A stretch of DNA of 64,000 bases, taken from positions 806,001 to 870,000 of the forward strand of contig OZ244893.1 in assembly GCA_965221485.1 (NCBI GenBank). Reading direction: 5' to 3'. A program made the translations under genes and the position numbers. The notes under the pieces were generated by a model. The model searched no databases and was not told the origin of the DNA. It saw only the letters and a list, made by a program, of their open reading frames with translations. The DNA is from JAJEBT01 sp965221485. Its GTDB lineage: Bacteria > Pseudomonadota > Alphaproteobacteria > MPNO01 > UBA830. Every line of letters starts with the position of its first letter. The first letter of the stretch is position 1. Below, piece after piece: positions 18,777-27,653 of the stretch.

Positions 18777-19562
18777 CTAATCCAATTTCCCTGACGGCGA
18801 CAGGTAATCGGTTTTCTGACGCGTGCCGTGGAGAAACCGGTTCATGAATGGATCGTCAGTATGATCAAGGTCATCCGGCGTGCCGGACCACACCAGGAGT
18901 CCGTTACGCAGCATTCCGATCTCATTGGCGACCGCACGGGCTCCCTTGAGGTTGCTGGTCACCATGATGGCGGTTGCTCCAAGATCAGCCAGATTGAAGA
19001 GAAGACGGTCAATGATCAGGCTGCTCATGACGGGATCAAGGCCCGCTGTCGGCTCGTCCAGGAGCAGAATCTCGGGATCATCGGCCAGTGCCCGGGCCAG
19101 AGCGACCCGTTTTTGCATTCCGCCAGAGAGTTCCGAAGGATAAAGGAATGCCGTGTCGGCATCGAGGCCGACCGAACGAAGCTTGAGGGTTGCGAACTCG
19201 ATTGCTGCAGCCTGTTTCAGCTTTCCGGTGTGTGCGCTGCGGAAGGTGATGTTCTCCCAGACCGTCAGACTGTCGAACAGGGCCGAGCGCTGGAACAGGA
19301 CTCCCATTCTCGCGACGATGTCACGGGCGCGAATGTCCAGATCGACTGTTTCCTGGCCATTGATGCGAATGGATCCGGCATCGGGGCGAAACAGGCCTGC
19401 AATCATCTTGAGAATCACTGTCTTGCCGCTCGCAGATGGGCCGATCAGGACAAACGCTTCCCCATTTCTGACGTTGATGTTGATGGTCTTCAGTTCAAAC
19501 CCGTCATAGAACCGCCGGTTGACGTCCTTTAGTGAGATCTTGGAGGGACGGTCATTATTCAT
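18777..19562 (-). CDS. ABC transporter ATPase, MlaF-like, heading the TAXI operon
   Basis: A 261-residue ATP-binding protein with Walker A GPSASGKTV, signature LSGGMQKR, Walker B LLLDEPTAGLDP and an H-loop region where the usual histidine is replaced (VTSNLKGA in place of VTHDL). The GGMQKR signature and the VLFQRSALFDSLTVWENI segment are typical of MlaF/Mkl-type lipid-transport ATPases. No MlaE permease, MlaD or other ABC partner is in the window. It lies 58 bases upstream of the TAXI receptor gene on the same strand, so it probably shares a message with the TRAP genes. Its role there is unknown. Confidence 0.85.
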   Translation of the reverse strand: MNNDRPSKISLKDVNRRFYDGFELKTININVRNGEAFVLIGPSASGKTVILKMIAGLFRPDAGSIRINGQETVDLDIRARDIVARMGVLFQRSALFDSLTVWENITFRSAHTGKLKQAAAIEFATLKLRSVGLDADTAFLYPSELSGGMQKRVALARALADDPEILLLDEPTAGLDPVMSSLIIDRLLFNLADLGATAIMVTSNLKGARAVANEIGMLRNGLLVWSGTPDDLDHTDDPFMNRFLHGTRQKTDYLSPSGKLD

Positions 19563-20071
19563 CGAAAATTCTGGACCTCATGCGCTGTCTGGCCGGGGTC
19601 ATCCCTGTCGAGGAGTGTTGCTGCCGCTCCTGAACGGGCTCCACCGGTGTTGCGTCTCCCGATTGATGTCGGCATCCCATGCATGAACAATCGCTCTTGA
19701 GGCGGCACAGCCGCACTTGGATTCATCTTGCACAGTCTACCCATTCGGGGAGGGTATACGAAGGGTATCTCGAATCAGGAGGCCGGAACATTTGGCCTGG
19801 CGAGAGGTCCAGGAGCCCAAGAGGGCTTTCGTCGGCAAGGCGGCCGTTTCGTCCTGGGTTGGCAATTCCGGTGATGAAGAGAGAGGCGAGGTATTGAGAG
19901 AGCGCTGCCATCGGGACCAATGCACCGGCGTGTCTGCGCGCCAATTCCAGTGAATTCCGTGCAGCTTTCCGTTAAGTTGCCGATCAGTCGCTGTCCGCTC
20001 CGCTTTCGGTCCCGGGCTGTCCGGGACCGCGCGGCGAGCAGTATCGACATCTTTTCGTCGGGAGTCCTGTG
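19563..20071. other. divergent intergenic region
   Basis: About 500 bases between the divergent ATPase and NicX-like genes. The short frames lack family similarity. Promoters for both operons must lie here or close by; I cannot name a motif. Confidence 0.4.
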
Positions 20072-21118
20072 ATGTTTTCTGATCGCATTGAGGCCAAATG
20101 GATCGACATGTTCCATTCCGTGTTCGAATTATGTGATCTGTCACCGGGAGACACGGCTGCAATTCTGTCCGAAACCCAGTCCCGCGATCTGAATGTGCAA
20201 CTGGCCGAACTCGCGCTTGGCCGCCTCGGTGTCAACACCTTTCATGTGACCCTGACCACGCCCCGACAGACGGCGCCGGTGCCCGTCCGTTCGACGGGAG
20301 CGTCGAATGCCATTGGTAATCTTGAACCCGTAATTGCGGCCCTGAAGACTTCGACGATCGTTGTGGATTGTACTGTGGAGGGATTGCTGCACGCGGTGGA
20401 ATTGCCTCGCATACTGGAGGACGGCGCCCGTCTTTTGATGATTTCCAACGAACATCCGGAAGTTCTGGAACGACTGGTTCCGGATCCGGCCATTGAGACC
20501 AGGGTCAGGGTTGCGGCACGGAAGCTGACGTCGGCTGGGAAAATGACGGTTTCCTCGGAGGCCGGAACAGAGCTGTCTGTCGATCTCGGTGACACCCGGG
20601 GCGCCGGTGTGTGGGGCTGGTGCAACCGGCCCCGCCAGGTTGCGCATTGGCCCGGAGGGCTGGTTGTCTGCTTTCCGCGCAAGGGAGCGGTCAATGGCAA
20701 GCTGGTGCTGGATGCGGGGGATGTAAACCTGACCTTCAAACGCTATCTGGAAGGTCAGGTTGTCCTGGAGATCGAGGACGATTACATCGTCGATATCGGT
20801 GGCGAGGGCCTCGACGTCGATCTGTTCCGAAACTATATCGGGGCCTGGGACGATCCTGATGCCCTGGCGGTATCCCACGTGGGCTGGGGCATGAATCCTG
20901 CGGCGCGATGGGAGGCGCTGGCCATGTATGACAAGCGAGATGTCAATGGGACGGAACTCCGCGCCTTTGCCGGGAATTTTCTGTACTCGACCGGTGCCAA
21001 TGAAACCGCAGGGCGCCACACGCTGGGGCATTTCGATCTGCCGATGAGAAACTGTTCGATCCGGCTGGACAATGAGATGGTGGTCCAGCGAGGCGTTCTT
21101 CAGGGCGAACTCGCGTGA
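20072..21118 (+). CDS. NicX-like 2,5-dihydroxypyridine 5,6-dioxygenase family protein
   Basis: A 348-residue protein resembling NicX, the non-heme iron dioxygenase that opens 2,5-dihydroxypyridine to N-formylmaleamate in aerobic nicotinate breakdown. NicX is of near-identical length and related in fold to M29 aminopeptidases. From memory, the iron ligands in Pseudomonas NicX are H265, H318 and D320; here H269 (SHVGWGMNP), H320 and D322 (LGHFDLP) keep the same order and HxD spacing. The ATG at 20072 has GGGAG eight bases upstream. The next gene, an alpha/beta hydrolase, overlaps by four bases, as expected if it were a NicD-type deformylase partner. No nicC, nicE or nicF homologue is visible, so the true substrate may be another pyridine or a CoA-linked ring. 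Confidence 0.75.
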   Translation: MFSDRIEAKWIDMFHSVFELCDLSPGDTAAILSETQSRDLNVQLAELALGRLGVNTFHVTLTTPRQTAPVPVRSTGASNAIGNLEPVIAALKTSTIVVDCTVEGLLHAVELPRILEDGARLLMISNEHPEVLERLVPDPAIETRVRVAARKLTSAGKMTVSSEAGTELSVDLGDTRGAGVWGWCNRPRQVAHWPGGLVVCFPRKGAVNGKLVLDAGDVNLTFKRYLEGQVVLEIEDDYIVDIGGEGLDVDLFRNYIGAWDDPDALAVSHVGWGMNPAARWEALAMYDKRDVNGTELRAFAGNFLYSTGANETAGRHTLGHFDLPMRNCSIRLDNEMVVQRGVLQGELA

Positions 21119-21903
21119 TTCCTGTTCCGGCGTGCCGTGAGGCCGGAGCAGGGGAGGTTGTGCTGTTTCTTCATGGCCTGGGTGGGGACGCCCGGAGCTG
21201 GGAACCGCAACTGGAGTTCTTTTCCCCGAATTACCGGGCGGCGGCCTGGGATATGCCCGGATACGGAAAAAGCCTTTTGAGCGGCGATATGACTTTTGAA
21301 GGACTGTCGGATTCTCTGGCTTCGTTGCTGGATGACCGGGGCTGGAACCGGGTCCACCTGGTCGGCCACTCTCTGGGCGGGATGGTGGCGCAGGAGTTTG
21401 CGGTCTGTCATCAGGACCGGCTTCGGTCCTTGACCCTGTTTGCGACCAGTCCTGCTTTCGGCAGGCCGGACGGTGACTTCCAGAAGCGTTTTGTGGCTGC
21501 GCGCCTCGCACCTCTTGATCAGGGTGGTTCCATGAATGAAGTGGCGCGACGAATGACGGAGAGTCTGTTTCCCGAATCAGCGGACCCCGCTGGCCGGGCC
21601 CTGGCCGAGGCCTGTATGTCCGCGGTACCGGAAGCCACCTATCGTGCCGCGGTCGCCTGTATCGTCACCTTTGACTGCCGCCATAACCTGCCCAGGCTTC
21701 GCGTACCGACATTGATTCTCTCTGCTGCCGGGGATACCAATGCGCCAGCCCCGATGATGAAAAAGATGTCGGAGCGAATCACAGGAAGCCGGTATGTGTG
21801 TCTGCCGGATCTCGGACATCTCGCGAATCTGGAAAACCCGCGACTCTTCAACGCAGCGCTTGAAGAATTTCTGAACATTGTTGCGGAAAGCGGCGCTAAC
21901 TGA
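21115..21903 (+). CDS. alpha/beta hydrolase (possible NicD-like amide/ester hydrolase)
   Basis: A 262-residue alpha/beta hydrolase. Visible elements: FLHGLGGDARSW (oxyanion region), nucleophile elbow VGHSLGGM with the catalytic serine near residue 86, an acid in LSAAGDTNAP and the histidine in LPDLGHLANLE. The GTG start overlaps the NicX-like stop by four bases (GTGA), a strong sign of joint translation. In nicotinate and picolinate pathways the enzyme after the ring-cleaving dioxygenase is an alpha/beta hydrolase that removes the formyl group from N-formylmaleamate. This gene's position fits that, but the family is too broad to assign the reaction from sequence. Confidence 0.8.
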   Translation: MIPVPACREAGAGEVVLFLHGLGGDARSWEPQLEFFSPNYRAAAWDMPGYGKSLLSGDMTFEGLSDSLASLLDDRGWNRVHLVGHSLGGMVAQEFAVCHQDRLRSLTLFATSPAFGRPDGDFQKRFVAARLAPLDQGGSMNEVARRMTESLFPESADPAGRALAEACMSAVPEATYRAAVACIVTFDCRHNLPRLRVPTLILSAAGDTNAPAPMMKKMSERITGSRYVCLPDLGHLANLENPRLFNAALEEFLNIVAESGAN

Positions 21904-21914
21904 AGGATAATACC

Positions 21915-23201
21915 ATGGCAACGGAATTGAGCCGGAGAACCGGAACCGATCCGGGCAGCGCCGGCGACGCTGTCGCAGAGCAGGAATACGCGTGGCAGGG
22001 TCTGGCCGGCCACTTTGATCGTATCAAGCAGGTGATCACGGAACTGGGACGGGAAAAATTTCTGCCGCGCGCTGCAAAGTTTGATGAGGAAGCATCCTTT
22101 CCCTTCGCCAACTATGAGGATCTCTGCGATCACGGAATTTTGGCGATGACGGTTCCGAAGCGGTATGGCGGACTGGGTATCGAGTATGAAAACTACGCCT
22201 TGCTTGCTGCCGAACTGGGTCAGTGGTGCGGGTCGACGGCGCTGACCTTCAATATGCACGCCTGCACACCGTTATGGACCGGTCATATCGCGGATGATCT
22301 CGAAATGCCGGACGAGGACAGGCGCCGACATGAACACAACCGGAGCCTGCATTTCTCGCGAATTGTCCATGAGGGCGCCATCTTTGCGCAGCCTTTCTCT
22401 GAAGGGTCTGCTGCCGCTGCCGGAAAGGCCCCCTTTGGCACGCTGGCGACCCGGGTGGAAGGAGGCTGGCTTCTCAACGGAAAGAAGATATTCGCATCGC
22501 TTTCGGGAGCTGCAGACTATTACGGAGTGCTTTGCACGGAAGACAAGCCCGATCGCTCGGTACGCGACACCCTCTTCATGTCGGTTCCGGCTGAGGCCGA
22601 AGGAGTTTCGGTGGTCGGGCCGTGGGACCCGGTCGGCATGAGGGCAACGGTTTCGCGGACGCTATTGATGAAAGATGTCTATATTCCGGACGAGCAGATG
22701 CTGATGCCGCGCGGCGTTTACCATCAGGCGGCCCGGCGCTGGCCACACATGTTTCTGACCCTCTGCCCTACATACATGGGCATTGCCCAGGCCGCCTACA
22801 ACTTTACGGTCGCCTATCTGCGCGGTGATATCGAGGGAATTCCGACGCGGCGTCGCATGTATCCGACCAAACAGATTACGGTCGCCGAAATGTTCATCAA
22901 ACTGCAGCAAACATGGGCGATCTTCAGGCAAGCCATTTCCGAAGCACGAGTGGATCCGTCCAAGGAGGATCGACTCCGTGCCTATGCGGCGCAGTTCACG
23001 GTTATGGAAAACGCCAACGAAATGTGCCGCCTCGCGATCCGGACCTGTGGCGGCCAGTCCATGCTCAAGGCATTGCCGCTGGAGAGACTTTACAGGGATT
23101 CGCGGCTCGGCTCGCTTATGTTGCCGTGGACGGCAGAGCTCTGTCTGGATCGTCTGGGCCGCGAAACGCTATACGAGCCGGGTGAGACGGATATCGATTA
23201 A
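21915..23201 (+). CDS. acyl-CoA dehydrogenase family flavoprotein lacking the usual catalytic Glu
   Basis: A 428-residue protein of the acyl-CoA dehydrogenase fold: an N-terminal helical part with YGGLGIEYENYALLAAELG, a central beta domain with GGWLLNGKKIFASLSGA and GMRATVSRTLLMKDV, and a C-terminal helical part with RTCGGQSMLKALPLERLYRDSR split by normal family spacing. Where most members carry the catalytic Glu in YEGT there is MLPWTAE, and the alternative isovaleryl-CoA-type position also lacks a Glu by my alignment. The fold may serve a different oxidation, such as an oxygenation. A ribosome site (GAAGGATAAT) precedes the ATG. It is third in the NicX-like operon and overlaps the next gene by one base. 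Confidence 0.8.
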   Translation: MATELSRRTGTDPGSAGDAVAEQEYAWQGLAGHFDRIKQVITELGREKFLPRAAKFDEEASFPFANYEDLCDHGILAMTVPKRYGGLGIEYENYALLAAELGQWCGSTALTFNMHACTPLWTGHIADDLEMPDEDRRRHEHNRSLHFSRIVHEGAIFAQPFSEGSAAAAGKAPFGTLATRVEGGWLLNGKKIFASLSGAADYYGVLCTEDKPDRSVRDTLFMSVPAEAEGVSVVGPWDPVGMRATVSRTLLMKDVYIPDEQMLMPRGVYHQAARRWPHMFLTLCPTYMGIAQAAYNFTVAYLRGDIEGIPTRRRMYPTKQITVAEMFIKLQQTWAIFRQAISEARVDPSKEDRLRAYAAQFTVMENANEMCRLAIRTCGGQSMLKALPLERLYRDSRLGSLMLPWTAELCLDRLGRETLYEPGETDID

Positions 23202-24718
23202 TGGGGATCGCCGGCTGGATTGATCGTTGGGCCGAGTTTTGTCCCCGGAAAACCGCAATTCAATTCGAAGGAAGCGCGATTTCGTACGGGGATTTCGCGG
23301 AACATGTCCTGAAACTGACCTTTGTTCTCAGGACCCGTCTTGAGGTCAGGTCCGGCGATCGAATTGCGTTTCTCGGATTCAATTCTCCCGAAATGCTGGC
23401 CTTGCTGTTTGCCTGTGCCCGGCTCGGGGCCATGCTGGTGCCTCTCAACTGGCGGTTGGCGCCGCCGGAACATGATTACGTCCTGCGCCATTCGGGCGCC
23501 TCTGCCCTGTTTTGCGAAGGGGAATTCGCCGGCGCTGTGGAAACCCTGAAGCCCGGCTTGCCCGGTTGCCGGTTCGTCCTGACGGATCGGTCATCCGAGG
23601 GATGGATGAGTCTTGACGAACTCATGGCTGGATCGTCCCAGGATACCGGCGAGGCGGTCACGAATTTCGAGACACCTCTCCTTATTGTCTATACATCGGG
23701 TACCACCGGTCGCCCCAAGGGAGCAGTGCTTGATCAGCGCGCCCTTGCCTTCAATGCGATCAATTCCGTCGCCATGCATGACCTGACCAGTCAGGACATC
23801 GTGCTGACCAATTTGCCCATGTTTCATGTGGGCGGTCTCAATATCCAGACAACACCTGCATTACAGGCAGGGGCCACCATCATCCTGCAACGTCGATTTC
23901 ATCCCGATTCCACAGTCGCGGCGTTGCGAGACCACAGGCCGACCCTGATGATTCTGGTGCCGGCCCTCATGGCAGCCCTGAAAGCACACCCGTCCTGGAG
24001 CGAACTGGACCTTTCCTGCCTCAGGGCGATCAACACGGGCTCGACAACGGTTCCGGAGTCCTTGCTGGATGCCTATCTTGACCGCGGTGTTCCTGTCATC
24101 CAGGTCTACGGCCTGACGGAGACCGCACCAATTGTGATCCATCAGAGGATTGAGGACGCCTGGTCGACCCGTGGATCCACAGGCCGGGCGGCGCTTTATT
24201 GCGATGCGAGGATCATTGACGGGTCCGGGGCAGCACTGGGGCCCGGCGAAAAAGGGGAAATCGTAGTTCGCGGCCCCAATATCATGAGCGGTTACTGGCA
24301 GGATCCGGAGGCTACGGCGGACGCGCTGAGAGATGGCTGGTTTCATACGGGTGATATCGGTCACAGGGACGAGTCCGGTCTGTTCTATGTTGATGAGCGC
24401 CTCAAGGACGTCATTATTTCGGGCTCCGAAAACATCTATCCGGCTGAATTGGAACGGATCCTCGACGGGTGCTCCGAAATCGCGGAAGCGGCCGTCGTCG
24501 GGCGACCCGACAGGAAATGGGGTGAAGTCCCGGTCGCGATCGTGGTGCCGGTACAAGGAGCCGAACTGAGGGACAGCGATATTCTCGCCCTGTTCGAGGG
24601 CCGGCTGGCTCGCTACAAGCATCCACGAGAGGTCCTGTTTCGTGACGCCCTGCCTCGCAACGTCATGGGCAAGGTTCTCAAGTTCGAACTCAGGAATCAG
24701 CTTCAGAAACAGGAATGA
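23201..24718 (+). CDS. acyl-CoA synthetase (long/medium-chain or aryl acid type)
   Basis: A 505-residue adenylate-forming CoA ligase. Motifs: YTSGTTGRPKGAV (P-loop), QVYGLTETAP, GWFHTGDIGHRD, DERLKDVIISGSENIYPAE (hinge) and PRNVMGKVLKFE with the catalytic lysine. The pattern is that of FadD/FadD13-like enzymes with broad acid specificity. The ATG shares one base with the stop of the acyl-CoA dehydrogenase gene (TAATG), so both are translated together. It supplies a CoA thioester to the pathway; which acid is unknown. Confidence 0.88.
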   Translation: MGIAGWIDRWAEFCPRKTAIQFEGSAISYGDFAEHVLKLTFVLRTRLEVRSGDRIAFLGFNSPEMLALLFACARLGAMLVPLNWRLAPPEHDYVLRHSGASALFCEGEFAGAVETLKPGLPGCRFVLTDRSSEGWMSLDELMAGSSQDTGEAVTNFETPLLIVYTSGTTGRPKGAVLDQRALAFNAINSVAMHDLTSQDIVLTNLPMFHVGGLNIQTTPALQAGATIILQRRFHPDSTVAALRDHRPTLMILVPALMAALKAHPSWSELDLSCLRAINTGSTTVPESLLDAYLDRGVPVIQVYGLTETAPIVIHQRIEDAWSTRGSTGRAALYCDARIIDGSGAALGPGEKGEIVVRGPNIMSGYWQDPEATADALRDGWFHTGDIGHRDESGLFYVDERLKDVIISGSENIYPAELERILDGCSEIAEAAVVGRPDRKWGEVPVAIVVPVQGAELRDSDILALFEGRLARYKHPREVLFRDALPRNVMGKVLKFELRNQLQKQE

Positions 24719-24728
24719 CCGCGCGTTC

Positions 24729-25943
24729 ATGACAGACACGGCCCGACAGAGAGGAGTGGTTGGCGTCCTGCTGCTCGTCGCTTTTCTCGACATGCTGCCC
24801 TTCGGGATCATCATCCCCTTCATGCCGTTCTGGGCGGAACAGTTCGGGGCGTCCCCGTCAGAGGTCGCAATCCTCTTTTCGACCTATTCGATGTTTACAT
24901 TGCTTTCATCGTTTTTCTGGGGTCTTGCCAGTGATCGTTGGGGGCGCAAACCGATTATCTGTGTCGCGATGATCGGATCATCTCTTGCGTTCGCCTGGGC
25001 GGCGCAGGCGAACGCCCTCTGGGAACTGTTCGCAGCCCGCGCGCTCGCGGGAACGATGGGGGGCACGTTGCCGGTGGTGCAGGCCTATATTGCCGACATC
25101 ACACCGAGGAGCCAGCGTGCAGGGCGAATGGGGCTGATGGGAGCAGCGATCGGGACCGGATTTGTTGTTGGCCCCGGCATCGGTTGGTTGCTGACACATC
25201 TGGGAAGCGGTGAGACCGATTTCCGGACGGCGTTCATGGTGGCGGCAGGTTTTGCCGTCCTCGGATTTTTCGTTGTGCTGTTCATGCTGAAGGAACCGGT
25301 TCGAAGGTCGGTGGACGACATTCCTCGCAGCATTCCGGACCGAGTGCGTGCCTTTGCGATTGTGGGCAAAAATTCAGGGATTGTTGTACCTCTTGTTGTT
25401 TTCACGATGTTTGCGCTCTGCATGGGGGGGCTGGAGGCCACGTTCGCTGTGTGGTCGGAACGCCAGCTGCACTGGGGCGTAAGGGAAAACGCGCTGTTTT
25501 TCCTTTACTTCGGTGCACTCCTGATTTTCGTTCAGGGAGGGCTGGTCCGCCCCCTGGTCCGCCGTGTCGGCGAACTGGGCGCGGTGGCGGGAAGTTCGAT
25601 TTTCATGGCGTTCGGATTTGCGACCGTCGTGGTGGTTCACTCAGCGCCGCCGGCCATGGTCGGCGGGGCGCTGATTGCGATCGGTTACGGCGTTGGTATG
25701 CCAACGCTGACGGCAATGATTTCAGGAAATACGCCTTCGGACCAGCAGGGCGCCGTGATGGGAGTGTGCCAGTCCCTGCAGGCGTTCTCGAGGATTCTGG
25801 GTCCAGCTGTTGCCGGCGTTGTGTTTACGGAGTTCGGCCGCGATGTACCTTACCTGGGAAGCGCGGCACTCATGATTGTGGCCCTTGTCATCACCTGGCG
25901 GGTCATCCGGATGGCGCCCGAGCGATCTCAATCGTCGGGATAG
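24729..25943 (+). CDS. MFS transporter, DHA1/TetA-like
   Basis: A 404-residue twelve-helix carrier. Motif A is intact between helices 2 and 3 (GLASDRWGRKPI), and helix 5 has a motif-C-like GTGFVVGPGIGW, usual for DHA1 antiporters. The gene begins ten bases after the CoA ligase stop and ends the plus-strand operon. Its last 16 bases overlap the end of the convergent SDR gene. It may import the pathway substrate or export an intermediate; motif C favours an antiport mechanism. The frame runs upstream into the ligase gene, but MTDTARQRG at 24729 is the natural start. Confidence 0.85.
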   Translation: MTDTARQRGVVGVLLLVAFLDMLPFGIIIPFMPFWAEQFGASPSEVAILFSTYSMFTLLSSFFWGLASDRWGRKPIICVAMIGSSLAFAWAAQANALWELFAARALAGTMGGTLPVVQAYIADITPRSQRAGRMGLMGAAIGTGFVVGPGIGWLLTHLGSGETDFRTAFMVAAGFAVLGFFVVLFMLKEPVRRSVDDIPRSIPDRVRAFAIVGKNSGIVVPLVVFTMFALCMGGLEATFAVWSERQLHWGVRENALFFLYFGALLIFVQGGLVRPLVRRVGELGAVAGSSIFMAFGFATVVVVHSAPPAMVGGALIAIGYGVGMPTLTAMISGNTPSDQQGAVMGVCQSLQAFSRILGPAVAGVVFTEFGRDVPYLGSAALMIVALVITWRVIRMAPERSQSSG

Positions 25944-26770
25944 ATCGCCCTTGATTCGAGCTGGGTCCACGCAACCGGTGCACCGGCTGTTTCAATCCGC
26001 TGATCGAGCGGCAGGTCTTCATCCCAGTTGGCAGCGATGAAACGCATCCCGTTGATGCCGTCCGAAGCGTCGGAGGCGAGCCAGACGACGGGTCCCTGCA
26101 TTACGTCCGGCTGGATCAGGGCGTCCCGCCTGAACGGCGCGTCCGAAGGAATCATTCTTGTATTGACCGGACCGCCGGGAATGAGAACGTTGGCTGTCAC
26201 ACCGGTATCCGCCAGATCTTCGGACATGATGTGGGTATGTGCCTCAAGAGCAGCCTTGCTCGGCCCGTAACACCCCGCGCCGCGGCGATACATGGTATTG
26301 AGGCTTGTCGTGACGTTGATGATGCGGCCCCAGCCGTTTTCGAGCATGTAGGGAACGCATGTCCTGGACATCAATTGCGGTCCGAATACGTTGACCCGTA
26401 GCATCGTGAGCCACAGGTCGTCGTCGAGATCCCAGAACGGTGTATGATCGACCATGAATCCCGGGATCCGCTCGGGGCCCACGACAGCGTCGTTGACCAG
26501 GATGTCGAGCGATCCGAAAGCGGCTGAAGTTTCTTCTGCTGCCGCTTTCGCACGATCAGCGTCGCTGACGTCGCAGATCAACGGCTTCACGGCACCCTGA
26601 CCTCCGGCTGCTTCCGCATCCCTGGCGGCGGCCAGCAATACATCTTCGTCGATGTCCAGCATGGCCACCCTCGCACCGGCCCGGGCGAGGGCGATTGACA
26701 TCAGTCGGCCCATACCGCGACCGGCTCCGGTCATCACAACAGTCTTTCCTTCGAGAGGGCGAACATTCAT
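25928..26770 (-). CDS. SDR family oxidoreductase (copy 1 of 3)
   Basis: A 280-residue short-chain dehydrogenase/reductase. The cofactor motif is TGAGRGMGR, the NxAG-like motif is LVNDAVVGP, and the catalytic Ser-Tyr-Lys set appears as VTTSLNTM and CYGPSKAAL. An acidic residue after the second strand (LDIDED) points to NAD(H). It is the last of three adjacent paralogues, all ending with a shared tail pattern (GAPVAW). The start at 26770 is the first ATG giving a normal Rossmann N terminus. It oxidises or reduces a hydroxyl/keto intermediate; the substrate is unknown. Confidence 0.85.
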   Translation of the reverse strand: MNVRPLEGKTVVMTGAGRGMGRLMSIALARAGARVAMLDIDEDVLLAAARDAEAAGGQGAVKPLICDVSDADRAKAAAEETSAAFGSLDILVNDAVVGPERIPGFMVDHTPFWDLDDDLWLTMLRVNVFGPQLMSRTCVPYMLENGWGRIINVTTSLNTMYRRGAGCYGPSKAALEAHTHIMSEDLADTGVTANVLIPGGPVNTRMIPSDAPFRRDALIQPDVMQGPVVWLASDASDGINGMRFIAANWDEDLPLDQRIETAGAPVAWTQLESRAIYPDD

Positions 26771-26789
26771 GGCTGGCTTCCCCCGTTGA

Positions 26790-27653
26790 TCATCTTTTTT
26801 TTGCAGCCCAGTGTCCCGGGCGTATGGTCGGCGAGTTGACTTGCGGCCACGCGACCGGGGCGCCGGCGCGTGCAATTCTTTCATCCCGCGACAGGGAGTG
26901 ATCCCATCTTGCGGCAATGAAGCGCATCCCGTTGATGCCGTCCGCGTCGTCGGAACACAGCCATCTCACAGGTGCCTGCATGACTTCGGGCTGGATCAGT
27001 TCGTTGCGGGCAAAGCCGGTTCCTTCGGGGATCATGCGCGTGTTGGCGGGGCCTCCGGGGATCAGGACATTGGCGGTCACGCCGGTGCCCTCGAGATCCT
27101 GTGCCATGATGCGTGTGTTGGCTTCGAGGGCCGCCTTGGAGGGTCCATAGGCGCCGCAGCTGCGGAGATACATTGTATCCAGGCTGGTGGTAATGTTGAT
27201 AATCCGACCCCACCCCTTTGCAATCTGGATTGGCGCAACGATGGAACACAACATTTGGGGGCCGTAGGCGTTGACGGTGAGGACACGCAGCCACAATTCC
27301 GGATCGACCTCCCAGAACATCGGCCCTTCGGTAGTGAAATCGCGGGTAAAGAATTGTGGACCCATGGCGGCATCATTGATGAGGATATCGAGACTGCCCA
27401 GCCTGGAAAGGCTCTGATCCACCGCGTTCTGTGCCTGTCGGCGGTCCGTAACATCGGCGGTAATCGCGTGTGCAGACCCCCGACCACCGAGCTGTTCAAC
27501 ACGCCTCCCGGCCTCCCCGAGTGGTTCGGCATCAATGTCGATCAGGGCCACCCGCACACCCTGTGAGGCCAGGCCTTCGGCCATGGCCAGCCCGAGGCCT
27601 CGGGCGCCCCCTGTAATCAGTGCCGTTTTTCCTTGCAGAGGACGATCGTTCAT
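26790..27653 (-). CDS. SDR family oxidoreductase (copy 2 of 3)
   Basis: A 287-residue SDR. Cofactor motif TGGARGLGL, NAD-selective LIDIDAE, LINDAAMGP, then ITTSLDTM and AYGPSKAAL with the catalytic Ser, Tyr and Lys. It is closest to copy 1 (shared segments such as TGVTANVLIPGGP and DGINGMRFIAA). The ATG shares one base with the stop of copy 3 (TGATG), so the two are coupled. A GTG one codon earlier is a possible alternative start. Confidence 0.87.
   Translation of the reverse strand: MNDRPLQGKTALITGGARGLGLAMAEGLASQGVRVALIDIDAEPLGEAGRRVEQLGGRGSAHAITADVTDRRQAQNAVDQSLSRLGSLDILINDAAMGPQFFTRDFTTEGPMFWEVDPELWLRVLTVNAYGPQMLCSIVAPIQIAKGWGRIINITTSLDTMYLRSCGAYGPSKAALEANTRIMAQDLEGTGVTANVLIPGGPANTRMIPEGTGFARNELIQPEVMQAPVRWLCSDDADGINGMRFIAARWDHSLSRDERIARAGAPVAWPQVNSPTIRPGHWAAKKR

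Noticed and set aside
20141..21511. 456-codon minus-strand frame opposite the NicX-like gene
   Set aside because: It crosses two clear plus-strand genes and is rich in Arg, Pro and Gly; an antisense shadow.
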